Assembly: GCA_963708455.1 (NCBI GenBank) | Contig: CAVPSQ010000004.1 | Coordinates: 1,364,001 to 1,428,000, forward strand | Length of the DNA: 64,000 nt | DNA from: CAIMUS01 sp963708455 | GTDB lineage: Bacteria > Pseudomonadota > Gammaproteobacteria > Competibacterales > Competibacteraceae | Direction of reading: 5' to 3' | In this document: one piece after another, positions 49,342-59,180 of the stretch | Layout of the letters: the number at the start of each line of letters is the position of its first letter | Position numbering within the stretch: position 1 is the first letter of the stretch | Position numbers and translations under genes: made by a program | The notes under the pieces: generated by a model | The model's database searches: none | Told to the model about the DNA's origin: nothing | The model's input: the letters and a program-made list of their open reading frames with translations, nothing else

Positions 49342-50445
49342 TTGCAAGAACCCAATCCTACCGTACCCGATCGCCAGTCTCCCCGAACCTGGCTGCTGCT
49401 GGGCCACAAGGCAGGCGATAACGCCCAGGTGCTGGCCCTGGCTCAAACGCTGGGCTGGCCTTATGAAAGCAAACGGCTGGTGTATCGTCGCAGCGAATTG
49501 CTGACCAATCGTTGGCCGGGTGGCAGCCTGGCTGGAATCAACCGGCGCAAGTCCAGCCCGTTGACGCCGCCCTGGCCGGATCTGGTGATCGCCAGCGGGC
49601 GGCGCAACGAGCCGGTGGCCCGCTGGATTCGCCGGCAGGCGGATAGCCAGGTGCGGCTGGTGCACATCGGCCGTCCCTATGCCCCGCTGGAGTGCTTCGA
49701 TCTGATTATCACCACGCCGCAGTACGCGCTGCCGGCACAGCCCAACGTGCTGCATAACCTGCTGCCACTGCACCCTGTAACCCAGGACCGGCTGGCCGCC
49801 GCCGCGGCGCTGTGGCAGCCCCGGCTGGCGGCGCTGCCCCAGCCCCGCATCGCCGTGCTGGTCGGCGGCCACAGCCATGTCTACGTGTTCAATCCGGAAG
49901 AAGCGCGGCGCCTGGGACAGATGGCCAGCCGGCTGGCGAACACAGCCGGTGGTTCCCTGCTGGTGACGACCAGCGCCCGTACCCCGCCCTCCTCCAGCAC
50001 AGCTCTGGCGGAGGCTATCGGCGCGCCGGCCTATTGCCACCAGTGGGCGCCCGGTCAGTCCGACAATCCCTATCTGGCCTACCTGGGGCTGGCCGATGCC
50101 TTCATCGTGACCGCTGACAGCATCTCGATGCTGGCGGAAGCCTGCGCCACCACTAAACCGGTGTATATCTTCGATGACGGCAATGCTGCCTCGCCCGTGG
50201 GGCGGAGCCTGTATCCCTGGTGGCGGCGCTGGCGCCGCTGGCGCTATCAGGTCATTCTCAACCGGCTGGCGCTACGGCTCGGACCGGTACGGTTACGGCG
50301 CGATATCGGCGCGCTGCAGCACCTGCTGGTGAGTTCGGGACGGGCGGCGTGGCTGGGTCAGCCGTTCCCGCCGGGTCCACCGCCACCGCCGCCGGAGGAT
50401 CTGCCCCGGGCAGTGGCGCGGGTGTGGGCGCTGTTCGACTGGTAG
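49342..50445 (+). CDS. ELM1/DUF1022-family protein
   Basis: About 367 residues: TWLLLGHKAGDNAQVLALAQ, KRLVYRRSELLTNRW, DLVIASGRRNEPVARWIRRQ, RIAVLVGGHSHVYVF and DAFIVTADSISMLAEACATT. This is the mitochondrial-fission ELM1-like family, a predicted glycosyltransferase-like fold with unknown role in bacteria. The frame is open to 49231, but a TTG at 49342 with GGAGA seven bases upstream avoids overlap with the divergent operon. It ends in a Pro-rich linker and a short helix. Confidence 0.72.
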   Translation: MQEPNPTVPDRQSPRTWLLLGHKAGDNAQVLALAQTLGWPYESKRLVYRRSELLTNRWPGGSLAGINRRKSSPLTPPWPDLVIASGRRNEPVARWIRRQADSQVRLVHIGRPYAPLECFDLIITTPQYALPAQPNVLHNLLPLHPVTQDRLAAAAALWQPRLAALPQPRIAVLVGGHSHVYVFNPEEARRLGQMASRLANTAGGSLLVTTSARTPPSSSTALAEAIGAPAYCHQWAPGQSDNPYLAYLGLADAFIVTADSISMLAEACATTKPVYIFDDGNAASPVGRSLYPWWRRWRRWRYQVILNRLALRLGPVRLRRDIGALQHLLVSSGRAAWLGQPFPPGPPPPPPEDLPRAVARVWALFDW

Positions 50446-50622
50446 CAGCGAGTTGGCTCGCGAATTACGTTCGATTATTTCTTATTCGGCCAAGCATATG
50501 AACGGCAGAGACGGGGGCAGGCTTGAGCCTACACCGTCATTGAAATATCGGGCGGAGGCTTGTATGGCATGAACAGCATATTCTGGCCTTGTCAAGGCGA
50601 AAAAACTTGATAGTTGAGTTTG

Positions 50623-50745
50623 ATGCGCCAGTCAGCTTATACCACCCGTTTTCACAAAGACCTCAAGAAAGCTATCAAGCGTGGCAAAGACCTGGACAAG
50701 CTGAAGGCTGTCAGCCACACACTGGTCGCTGGAGAACCCGCTCCG
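50623..50745 (+). pseudogene. YafQ/RelE-family toxin, N-terminal fragment
   Basis: MRQSAYTTRFHKDLKKAIKR followed by GKDLDKLKAVSHTLVAGEP matches the first half of YafQ-type toxins (about 90 residues). Similarity stops after GEP and the catalytic C-terminal half is missing. No antitoxin gene is adjacent. Confidence 0.65.
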
Positions 50746-50848
50746 CTTATTCCGGCCTACTCTTGCTCTGGCCGAAACGATGATCATGGCCGTGTTGAAA
50801 CGGTTGATTCCAATAGCGTGAAGAATGGGTAGCGTGTAGCGAAACCCA

Positions 50849-51409
50849 TCATGGCAGAGCAACCAACGGCACACCCCACCGCTGGAGCATGGCCGCCATG
50901 CGGTCGGTCTGGCCTCCGGGAGCGATGTGCGCGATGAACACGTCGTCAGCGAGAGCGGCGACCACCTTGTTGCGGCGCAGCGCTGAGTCTTTGGTGACGC
51001 GCTTCGGCGATTCGATGAAGGGTGAGAGAAACAGCAGGCGGCCGGCGTCGAAGGCGGCGCGGCATTCCGCCGGGAGGCGCATGGCCGCGATCGCTCGGGC
51101 CGGGCAGAGGATGATGGGCTGCTTGCCACGCAGGAGGATGCGCAGGCACTCCTTTTCGATGGGCGAGTGAAAGCCGCTGATGACCGTCATGCCCTGATCG
51201 CGCAGGTGCCGCGCGGTGTCGTGAGCGCGGAGGATCGCGTCGCCGGGTGTGCGGGCGGAGCAGAAGAGCGCGGTTTTATGTCTGGCCAGGAGCGCCACGG
51301 GGCCGATGACCTGCAACGCGGGCGGAGCGCTGCTGCCCAGCCGTTCGGCCAGGCTTGCCGGCCAGTTCGTGTCCGCGGATGTCAGGGTGACGGGCGCGGG
51401 CGCGCTCAT
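50849..51409 (-). CDS. DprA/Smf-like Rossmann-fold protein
   Basis: 186 residues: ALLARHKTALFCSARTPGDA, LRDQGMTVISGFHSPIEKEC, LRGKQPIILCPARAI, PFIESPKRVTKDSALRRNKV and DVFIAHIAPGGQTDRMAAML. This is the core DprA/LOG-like Rossmann domain without the C-terminal helix-turn-helix of housekeeping DprA. Its start overlaps the end of the methylase-type gene by 4 bp, so the two form a unit. DprA-like proteins beside restriction or methylase genes occur in defence islands; the exact role is unknown. Confidence 0.75.
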   Translation of the reverse strand: MSAPAPVTLTSADTNWPASLAERLGSSAPPALQVIGPVALLARHKTALFCSARTPGDAILRAHDTARHLRDQGMTVISGFHSPIEKECLRILLRGKQPIILCPARAIAAMRLPAECRAAFDAGRLLFLSPFIESPKRVTKDSALRRNKVVAALADDVFIAHIAPGGQTDRMAAMLQRWGVPLVALP

Positions 51410-54400
51410 TCGTCCTCGCCTTCCGCGTCGCGGCCCATGCGGTACTTGATGTCGTAGTTGATGATGAAGTCCAGTTCCTCTTCGGTGAAGTTGTAGTGTT
51501 GGGCAAGCAGGTGGTCGATTTCGTCGAGGATGGGCTTGGAGTGTTTGAGACAGAACTCGTCGTAGATGACTTTACCCGTCGTTTTGTATTTTGCTTCTTT
51601 GCGGTGCTTATGCTTTTGTAGATCCGCCATCAGTTCGCTGGCCAGCTCTGCCAACTTGTTTTTTGTGCTTTCCGACATCCGCTCAAGCCCAACAGGAAAA
51701 CTCTCGATCTCGCGCATGTTCAAATGGCGGCAATCGGAAAGTGCAATGAACCACCAATAGAAAAGTGTACTGTTCAACATTGCTGCGACAACTGCCGATT
51801 CTAATTGGTTCGATAAACCAAGAGTCTTGACCTGTGTAGATATTTGCTCTCCGTGACGCTCATTGAAGAAGTATGGCGCGAAGGTCATAGCGCGAATCCA
51901 GTATTGAGGTGCATTGTGAAACCAAACCGAGTTCCGTGCCGATGCAAGCAGGTGTTTTCGTAATGGCGCAAAATCTGCGATCCTCTTCCGCACCAATTTC
52001 GCGAAAGGATGGCCAATTTTGGGAATAGCACCGCTCATCAGGTAGTCGGAGACTGACTCGAACGTGAGCAGATGGAACAGCGTCGAGCGTACTTCGGAAT
52101 ACCAGCGGTTGTATGTGGTTGAATAGACAGAGTTAGAAGTGGGGGTCCCTTTTTTCAACGCGAAGATCGAAGCGCGTATATGTTCCAGCCCATCAAATAA
52201 CTTGGCAGGACGATCATCAAAATTGGCGAACCAGATTAATGCACTCTTCCTCAGACACTCTTCTTGAAGCGGTCTCATTCGGTCGGTACATACAATTGGC
52301 AGTTGGACAATCATCTCCAAACGCCCTCTTGCGCTGAGGATATCTAAGCATCGCTCAGTGACAAACGCGTACAGATTCCCGCAACTATCCGTCGCATATC
52401 CGCGCACGTTGTAATCGCCCTTCACTTTGCTGTACTCCACATAAGGCGGATTCCCAATAATCACATCGAACCCACCGCCACTCATGATCCCGTAGAACTC
52501 CACGAACCAATGAAACGGCTGATGGGACTTCAGCCACTTCCCATAAGCACCCTTTTTCGATGGCTCAACGCCGTATTCCGCCGCCAGATAGCCGTTCAAC
52601 TCGTCATCCAACGCCTTCAGACGCCTACGCAGTTCCTGCTTGTCCTCGGTCGGTACAGAGCCATCGCCCTCGACCTGGCGCGCACGGAAGGCGTCGAAAG
52701 CCTGCTGCAAGTCGGCGGCCTTGACGGCGATCTTCTCCATCGCATTATCGAAGTCGAGCGTGCTGGTGATGGCGCGCCTGGCGTCGTCGTAGGTGGCAAA
52801 GCCAACGAGGGTGTTCCCCGCCTTGATGTTGAAGTCGATGTCCGGCAGCGGCTCGATGCCGAGATTGCCGTGCGTCGTGTCCGGTTCGACCTGGGCGGCC
52901 AGCTTGAGGAAGAGGCGGAGCTTACAGATATCCACCGCCTCTTCCATGATGTCCACGCCGAAGAGGTTGTTGAGGATGATGCTCTTGAAGATGAAATAGC
53001 GGCGGTTCGGATGCGCCGCGACGCGCGCCAGCACCTTGCGGAAGTCGGAGAACTTCTCGGGGCGGTGCTTCTCGCCGGCACGGTCCAGATCCTCGACGAA
53101 CGCCTCCATCCGGTCCAGGCAGGCTTCGTAGAGCGGCTCCAGGATGTTGAGCGCGGCGAATAGGAACGCGCCGGAGCCGCAGGTGGGGTCGAGGATCGTG
53201 ACCTGCTCGATGGCGTGCCAGAAAGCGCGGAGCAGTTCCGGGCCTTCGCAGTTCTCGATGGCGTCCTGGGCGAACTGGCGGATGTCGAGGTTGAGGGTGA
53301 TCAGATCGTTGATATCGCGAACTTCGCCCGCCACGAGCTTGCTTTGGACTTCTTCGTACCGCTGCCGGCGGGCCACGACTTCGCGCCAGGTCTCGGTGGG
53401 CAGGGCAAACTCGGCGGGCGCGGGCTTGTTCCACCCCTTGCGGAGCTCCAGCGTCTGCACCGGCCCCTCACCGACCGGCTGGTGGAGCGTGGGCGGATCG
53501 ATCCCGGCGGCGATCCCGGTCGGAAGCGGCTGGTCTGCGCCGTAACGGACCACGGGATAGAGATAACGGTCCGGGTCGGCGGCCAGCAAATCCCAGACGG
53601 TCGGCCCTTGCGGATTCTCGAAAGCCACCTTGCACTTGGCGCGGGCGGCGTCGACAACGAACGGAATGACCGTGTTCTTGCTGATGTAGCCGGTGATGTC
53701 CTCCTTGGTGTAGTAGGCCCCCATCTGCTTCTGGTTGATGTACTTCTCGAAGATGTAGCCGAGAACATCGGGGTTGATCTCGTTGTCGGCGCGCAGCGGA
53801 CGCTCGTCCAGGTGCCACTGGTACTGGTCGAAGTAATCGAAGATGCGCTCGAAAGCCTCGTCGGGAATCTGGATGTCGGCATAGTCCTTCTCGATCTGAT
53901 GCGGCTCGAACAGGCCGCCGTTCAGGTACGGAATGCGGCCAAGAAGGTGCTCGAGTTCGGTGGTGCGAGTCTTGCCGCCCAGCCCCTCGTGGAACAGGCG
54001 CAGCAGGAAGTAACGGTAGAAGGAATAGAACTGGTCCTTTCCCTGCTGCTGCCGACAGCGGTCGAGGCGGTTGCGCAGATAATCCGCGTCGCCGTCGAGA
54101 AAGCCCTTGCGCTGGATGAAGTAGACGAACATCAAGCGGTTGAGCATCACGGAGGCATACCACTCGTGGTCGGCGCTCTCGGTAATGCCGGTGATGAACT
54201 TCAGAAAGCTGGCATGCTCCTTCTTGAACTGGTCGTAGAAGCGCTTGGTGACACGCTCGATGTCGAAGCCGCTGCGGGTGCGGCGGGTGACGTCGGTCAG
54301 CGTAAGGCCCTCTTCTTCGTCCAGGGTGAACGCAATCGCGTGCAGTTTCTGGGCCAGCGCCTCACCGGTCTGCTCGCGGCGGAAGTGGTGCTCCCGGCAG

Positions 54401-54738
54401 GCGGTCGGTTTGCCCGACTCGCGCCGCACCCACTGCCACACCTGCGTGGTCTTCGCCGAGTCCATGAACACGATGAGATGCTCGTGCACCGACCTGGCGA
54501 CCTGGTGCTCGATCTTGCGGCGTACCGCGTAATCGGGTACGTGCACCCCGTCGGGCGCCGGGCACAGGTAGGCGACCATGCCGCGCTTCTGAGCGCAGGC
54601 CTGCAGCGCCCACGACTGGCCGTCGACTTGGACGGTGAGGCGGGCGTCGTGCCGGTCCCAGCCCAGTTCCTCGATGAACAGGGCGTGGAAATCGCCCTCT
54701 TTGAGGCGCTGGCGGATGTGGGTGAGGTCGCTGCTCAT
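51406..54738 (-). CDS. Eco57I-class N6-adenine methyltransferase, type IIG-like protein
   Basis: 1110 residues. The SAM motif is ILDPTCGSGAFLFAALN (motif I) and the catalytic motif is DVIIGNPPYVEYSKVK (NPPY, motif IV). An N-terminal region of about 330 residues precedes them, with a possible nuclease core (HEHLIVFMDSAKTTQVWQWV), then DVLGYIFEKYINQKQMGAYYT. The C-terminal half has a target-recognition-like region ending near SDCRHLNMREIESFPVGLE. The architecture is that of Eco57I-type fused methylase proteins and BREX PglX-like enzymes; I cannot prove a nuclease. It is coupled to the DprA-like gene. Confidence 0.82.
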   Translation of the reverse strand: MSSDLTHIRQRLKEGDFHALFIEELGWDRHDARLTVQVDGQSWALQACAQKRGMVAYLCPAPDGVHVPDYAVRRKIEHQVARSVHEHLIVFMDSAKTTQVWQWVRRESGKPTACREHHFRREQTGEALAQKLHAIAFTLDEEEGLTLTDVTRRTRSGFDIERVTKRFYDQFKKEHASFLKFITGITESADHEWYASVMLNRLMFVYFIQRKGFLDGDADYLRNRLDRCRQQQGKDQFYSFYRYFLLRLFHEGLGGKTRTTELEHLLGRIPYLNGGLFEPHQIEKDYADIQIPDEAFERIFDYFDQYQWHLDERPLRADNEINPDVLGYIFEKYINQKQMGAYYTKEDITGYISKNTVIPFVVDAARAKCKVAFENPQGPTVWDLLAADPDRYLYPVVRYGADQPLPTGIAAGIDPPTLHQPVGEGPVQTLELRKGWNKPAPAEFALPTETWREVVARRQRYEEVQSKLVAGEVRDINDLITLNLDIRQFAQDAIENCEGPELLRAFWHAIEQVTILDPTCGSGAFLFAALNILEPLYEACLDRMEAFVEDLDRAGEKHRPEKFSDFRKVLARVAAHPNRRYFIFKSIILNNLFGVDIMEEAVDICKLRLFLKLAAQVEPDTTHGNLGIEPLPDIDFNIKAGNTLVGFATYDDARRAITSTLDFDNAMEKIAVKAADLQQAFDAFRARQVEGDGSVPTEDKQELRRRLKALDDELNGYLAAEYGVEPSKKGAYGKWLKSHQPFHWFVEFYGIMSGGGFDVIIGNPPYVEYSKVKGDYNVRGYATDSCGNLYAFVTERCLDILSARGRLEMIVQLPIVCTDRMRPLQEECLRKSALIWFANFDDRPAKLFDGLEHIRASIFALKKGTPTSNSVYSTTYNRWYSEVRSTLFHLLTFESVSDYLMSGAIPKIGHPFAKLVRKRIADFAPLRKHLLASARNSVWFHNAPQYWIRAMTFAPYFFNERHGEQISTQVKTLGLSNQLESAVVAAMLNSTLFYWWFIALSDCRHLNMREIESFPVGLERMSESTKNKLAELASELMADLQKHKHRKEAKYKTTGKVIYDEFCLKHSKPILDEIDHLLAQHYNFTEEELDFIINYDIKYRMGRDAEGEDE

Positions 54739-54942
54739 GGCTGCTGTTAACCCGGGGGTAGTGGTAGGATGAATAGAGTGAAGCGAAACTTATCATAGCT
54801 GCTGCTACAACTTGGCGGGTGCGGACGCACTACGAGGCGCCCCCGGGCGCCGGTCGAGCGATGACTGTGGGCCCGACTGCCACCGACAGCAGCACGGCTG
54901 ATCGTCTACACCTAAGCTCTCAATCTGGAAAAAGAGGTTACC

Positions 54943-55257
54943 ATGGCGCTTGCCGAAACCCGCTATGAACACATTATTCTCGATGAGAAAGATATCCCGA
55001 TTATTGCCGGCACCACGATGAAAGTGGTCGAACTGGTTTTAGACAGCAAAGCCTATGGCTGGAGTCCGGAGGAACTGCATTTTCAGCATCCTTATTTATC
55101 CTTGGGACAAATTCATTCGGCACTGGCTTATTACTGGGATCATCAGGAAGAATTGGATAGAGACATTGAACGGCGGCTGCATGTTATCGAGCAGGTGGAA
55201 AAGGCTCAAAAACCGTCTAATTTGAAAGCACGGCTGAAAGCTAAAGGATTGATTTAA
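54943..55257 (+). CDS. DUF433 antitoxin
   Basis: 104 residues: YEHIILDEKDIPIIAGTTMK, VVELVLDSKAYGWSPEELHF and YLSLGQIHSALAYYWDHQEEL, the DUF433 helix-turn-helix pattern. An AAAGAGGT ribosome site precedes the ATG. The stop overlaps the ATG of the downstream DUF5615 gene, as expected for this toxin-antitoxin type. Confidence 0.85.
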   Translation: MALAETRYEHIILDEKDIPIIAGTTMKVVELVLDSKAYGWSPEELHFQHPYLSLGQIHSALAYYWDHQEELDRDIERRLHVIEQVEKAQKPSNLKARLKAKGLI

Positions 55258-55625
55258 TGCCCATCGCTCTTTATATGGACCAGCATGTTCCGCGTGCCAT
55301 TACGGTTGGTCTACGCCTGCGCGAAATCGATGTGGTGACGGCTTACGAAGATGGTGCCAGCGAATTCGAGGATCCAGCACTACTGGATCGAGCCAGTGCG
55401 TTAGGTCGGGTGCTTTTTACACGGGATGACGACTTGCTCGCTAAGGCGAGGCAGCGGCAACGAGAGGGTATTTCCTTTGGCGGTGTCATCTATCCTACAT
55501 TCCGCACACCCTCTATTCGGAATTGGAATATAAGGCCACATAGCGTTCACCCAGCACGGCCAACAGCTAGGCTGTTGATTTTGCACCAACACATCATGCT
55601 CGATTCATGCGATAAAATTCTATAA
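55257..55625 (+). CDS. DUF5615 PIN-like toxin with altered C-terminus
   Basis: The first 80 residues fit DUF5615 PIN-like toxins: YMDQHVPRAITVGLRLREID, VVTAYEDGASEFEDPALLDR and LFTRDDDLLAKARQRQREGI. After FGGVIY the sequence departs from the family (PTFRTPSIRNWNIRPHS...), so the last strand and helix appear replaced, probably by recombination near 55495. Activity is therefore doubtful. The usual metal-binding Asp residues (first Asp, RDDD) are present. Confidence 0.7.
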   Translation: MPIALYMDQHVPRAITVGLRLREIDVVTAYEDGASEFEDPALLDRASALGRVLFTRDDDLLAKARQRQREGISFGGVIYPTFRTPSIRNWNIRPHSVHPARPTARLLILHQHIMLDSCDKIL

Positions 55626-55735
55626 AAATACTTATTTTACATATAGTTATAGGCAGTTGGAGATGTTAAAATAATAAGATGATGCTTTTCATGCTACTTT
55701 CATACACGGCTTAACTCCGATGCAGGCCACTTCCC
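55626..55735. other. AT-rich flank left of the type I-E array
   Basis: 110 gene-free bases, AT-rich at the left (AATACTTATTTTACATATAG) and mixed near the first repeat. I considered it a leader, but repeat orientation places the leader at the other end. It may hold the toxin operon's 3' region. Confidence 0.4.
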
Positions 55736-58700
55736 GGTCTATCCCCGCGAGCGCGGGGTAATCAATCATGGGAGCAGGGAACAGTACCGCCTGGTGGGTC
55801 TATCCCCGCGAGCGCGGGGTAATCAGAGTCTTGGTGCTCAGTCACCGAAAGGAACTGGGTCTATCCCCGCGAGCGCGGGGTAATCTAGTCATGGCACCGC
55901 TAGATAAGCGGTTTTTGGGGTCTATCCCCGCGAGCGCGGGGTAATCTGAGACGTAGTCGTATCTGACTACGAGTACAGGGGTCTATCCCCGCGAGCGCGG
56001 GGTAATCGGGCCAGGTCACCTGAATCGGGGTACCCCAGCGGGTCTATCCCCGCGAGCGCGGGGTAATCACGGCCGCCGACAAGTGTATCGTCAGAGCCTC
56101 GGGTCTATCCCCGCGAGCGCGGGGTAATCAGAGCCTCGTTGGCGGCGCCACCCAGAATCCCAGGTCTATCCCCGCGAGCGCGGGGTAATCCGATACTGCT
56201 TCAGCGGACTGGGGGAGAACCAGGGTCTATCCCCGCGAGCGCGGGGTAATCGGAGTGGCGGTAAATCTCCTCAGAGACCGAGGGGGTCTATCCCCGCGAG
56301 CGCGGGGTAATCGTCAAGACGGTATAGCGCTTTAGTGCCGTGATGGGTCTATCCCCGCGAGCGCGGGGTAATCGACTAGACCGGCGCCGCCACGGTCTCA
56401 CCCCAGGGTCTATCCCCGCGAGCGCGGGGTAATCCGCCTGATGGCCTGGACACTGGGCACCGTAGAGGGTCTATCCCCGCGAGCGCGGGGTAATCCGATC
56501 CTGCTCCCACGGGCTGCGGGTCTCCCAGGGTCTATCCCCGCGAGCGCGGGGTAATCGAAAGACGGCGCTGGTTGTTGCTGTACGGGCTGGGTCTATCCCC
56601 GCGAGCGCGGGGTAATCTGGCGGGCAGTTTTGGCCCATCGGCCTAGACCGGGTCTATCCCCGCGAGCGCGGGGTAATCGTCCGTTTGAACCGCCCTAATA
56701 AGATGAATAGGGGTCTATCCCCGCGAGCGCGGGGTAATCATCAGCCTTTCCGCCCCTCGGCGCTCGAACCAGGGTCTATCCCCGCGAGCGCGGGGTAATC
56801 CGGTTGATCTGCTGATTGCTCAGGTTCCGGCTGGGTCTATCCCCGCGAGCGCGGGGTAATCCTTTCCCTGGCACTGCTCCCCGGTACTGCATCCGGTCTA
56901 TCCCCGCGAGCGCGGGGTAATCTGGTTTTGGTCGCCGCCGTCTTGCGACAGCAGGGGTCTATCCCCGCGAGCGCGGGGTAATCGTGAGGGGGGGCCGCCC
57001 TGGTTTTGTGATACCAGGTCTATCCCCGCGAGCGCGGGGTAATCTACCCGTCCAGCAGCGCCTGCATGCCGGTCCGAGGTCTATCCCCGCGAGCGCGGGG
57101 TAATCGTAATCTCGACGGTCTCGACGCCATGTAGAAAAGGTCTATCCCCGCGAGCGCGGGGTAATCACTGCAGATGATCTTTTCGACACCAAGCTAAACG
57201 GTCTATCCCCGCGAGCGCGGGGTAATCCCATCTTCAGTGCCCGCGAGAGCCAGATTGGTGGGTCTATCCCCGCGAGCGCGGGGTAATCACCTGTCCTTTC
57301 GCGCGCGGGTTCCCCGGCTCAGGTCTATCCCCGCGAGCGCGGGGTAATCAGGAGCACAAGGCCCTGGGGATGGTCGGGACTAGGTCTATCCCCGCGAGCG
57401 CGGGGTAATCAACCTGGTATCGATCTAAGACGTTGTGGCTGAAGGTCTATCCCCGCGAGCGCGGGGTAATCCTGATCGCGCTGGTCAGCCTGCTCCTCGT
57501 CGGAGGTCTATCCCCGCGAGCGCGGGGTAATCGCGGTAACTGGCACTAAAATCCTTGGAAATTCAGGTCTATCCCCGCGAGCGCGGGGTAATCATTTTCT
57601 GTTGCCGCGGGGATGTTGCATGCCGGGGTCTATCCCCGCGAGCGCGGGGTAATCCCGGCGGATCCAATGAAGGGTCGGGAGAGATCAGGTCTATCCCCGC
57701 GAGCGCGGGGTAATCGGCGCGGGTGGCGCAGCATCGGGCCGGCTATCGGGTCTATCCCCGCGAGCGCGGGGTAATCCGGTGGTGATGCTCATCGCATCTT
57801 TTTCTACACGGTCTATCCCCGCGAGCGCGGGGTAATCACCAGCAACCGCAAATCGGCAGTATCCGGATCAGGTCTATCCCCGCGAGCGCGGGGTAATCCC
57901 CTCGAGACCGCGGTTAATCAGCCCGTAAGGAGGTCTATCCCCGCGAGCGCGGGGTAATCGATCGCCGTCAATTTCTATGGAGCGCATACCAGGGTCTATC
58001 CCCGCGAGCGCGGGGTAATCGCCATCCTGCTGGCCGGCAAAACCGAAGAATGGGGTCTATCCCCGCGAGCGCGGGGTAATCGAGGGCCAGGCTGGTGTTG
58101 TTGAAGAGCCTGAAGGTCTATCCCCGCGAGCGCGGGGTAATCTCTTCCTCGGCGCCGCTGGCGCTCACAGTCATGGGTCTATCCCCGCGAGCGCGGGGTA
58201 ATCTATAGGTAGAGGTTGCAACATCTATATGTAGTGGGTCTATCCCCGCGAGCGCGGGGTAATCCGTGATGGGGACGCCCACGCCTTGATCCTGTAGGGT
58301 CTATCCCCGCGAGCGCGGGGTAATCGAATGCGCATTCATTCCGATTCAGGCGTCACAGGGTCTATCCCCGCGAGCGCGGGGTAATCGTTGATCGACACCG
58401 ACATTCAGGCCAGCGCCAGGGTCTATCCCCGCGAGCGCGGGGTAATCGTTGGTCCGTCGTTACGGCTCTAGCGCTGACCAGGTCTATCCCCGCGAGCGCG
58501 GGGTAATCCGATACAACTTCAGTGGACTGGGGGAGAACCAGGGTCTATCCCCGCGAGCGCGGGGTAATCGTCCTCGAAATCGGGGATCAGATCGATAGAA
58601 AAGGTCTATCCCCGCGAGCGCGGGGTAATCTGCTCTGCACAACGCCAGCGCACGTAGTAGTAGGGTCTATCCCCGCGAGCGCGGGGTAATCGACCAGCGC

Positions 58701-59180
58701 GGCGCTTTCCTCGCGGCACGCCAGGGTCTATCCCCGCGAGCGCGGGGTAATCCTACAGAACCCTGCCGCTGGCGACGAGTGTATGGGTCTATCCCCGCGA
58801 GCGCGGGGTAATCGTAAGGTGACAGCGTTGACACCACGCATGCAGGGGTCTATCCCCGCGAGCGCGGGGTAATCTGCCTCGTTCCGGCCTGGGCCATAAG
58901 CACGGAAGGTCTATCCCCGCGAGCGCGGGGTAATCCCGCCGCGCCAGCCGGCGTGGTTATCCCCTTGGGGTCTATCCCCGCGAGCGCGGGGTAATCTTTT
59001 CGGCCAGCGTGGCCAGGGGCTCGCCGTACGGTCTATCCCCGCGAGCGCGGGGTAATCCTCCACCAGCGCCAGCACGATGACCACGTGCGGGGTCTATCCC
59101 CGCGAGCGCGGGGTAATTATTGTAAGCCGGCGTCCTAAAACGCTGGACTAGGGGTCTATCCCCGCAGGCGCGAGGTAATC
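55736..59180 (-). CRISPR. Type I-E CRISPR array, 57 repeats and 56 spacers
   Basis: 28-bp repeats with an exact 61-bp period from 55736 to 59091, then a final one at 59153 after a 34-bp spacer. On the plus strand the repeat begins GGTCTATCCCCGCG and ends GCGCGGGGTAATC. Its complement, GATTACCCCGCGCT then CGCGGGGATAGACC, aligns with the E. coli type I-E repeat (GAGTTCCCCGCG...GGGGATAAACC), so crRNA should come from the minus strand, like the cas genes. All repeats are identical except the two rightmost: 59091 has one change at its end and 59153 has several changes in the stem. The base next to the 3' side of each repeat (crRNA sense) is C in 36, T in 16, G in 4 and never A. Confidence 0.97.

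Noticed and set aside
53215..54750. A 511-residue open frame on the plus strand opposite the methylase gene
   Set aside because: The minus-strand gene carries DPTCGSG and NPPY motifs and a coupled neighbour; the opposite frame shows only GC-driven openness and no recognisable domain.
55626..55735. Leader of the type I-E array on the left
   Set aside because: The region is AT-rich, but the repeat aligns with E. coli type I-E in the minus sense and the biased, PAM-side spacer base is also on the minus-sense 5' side.
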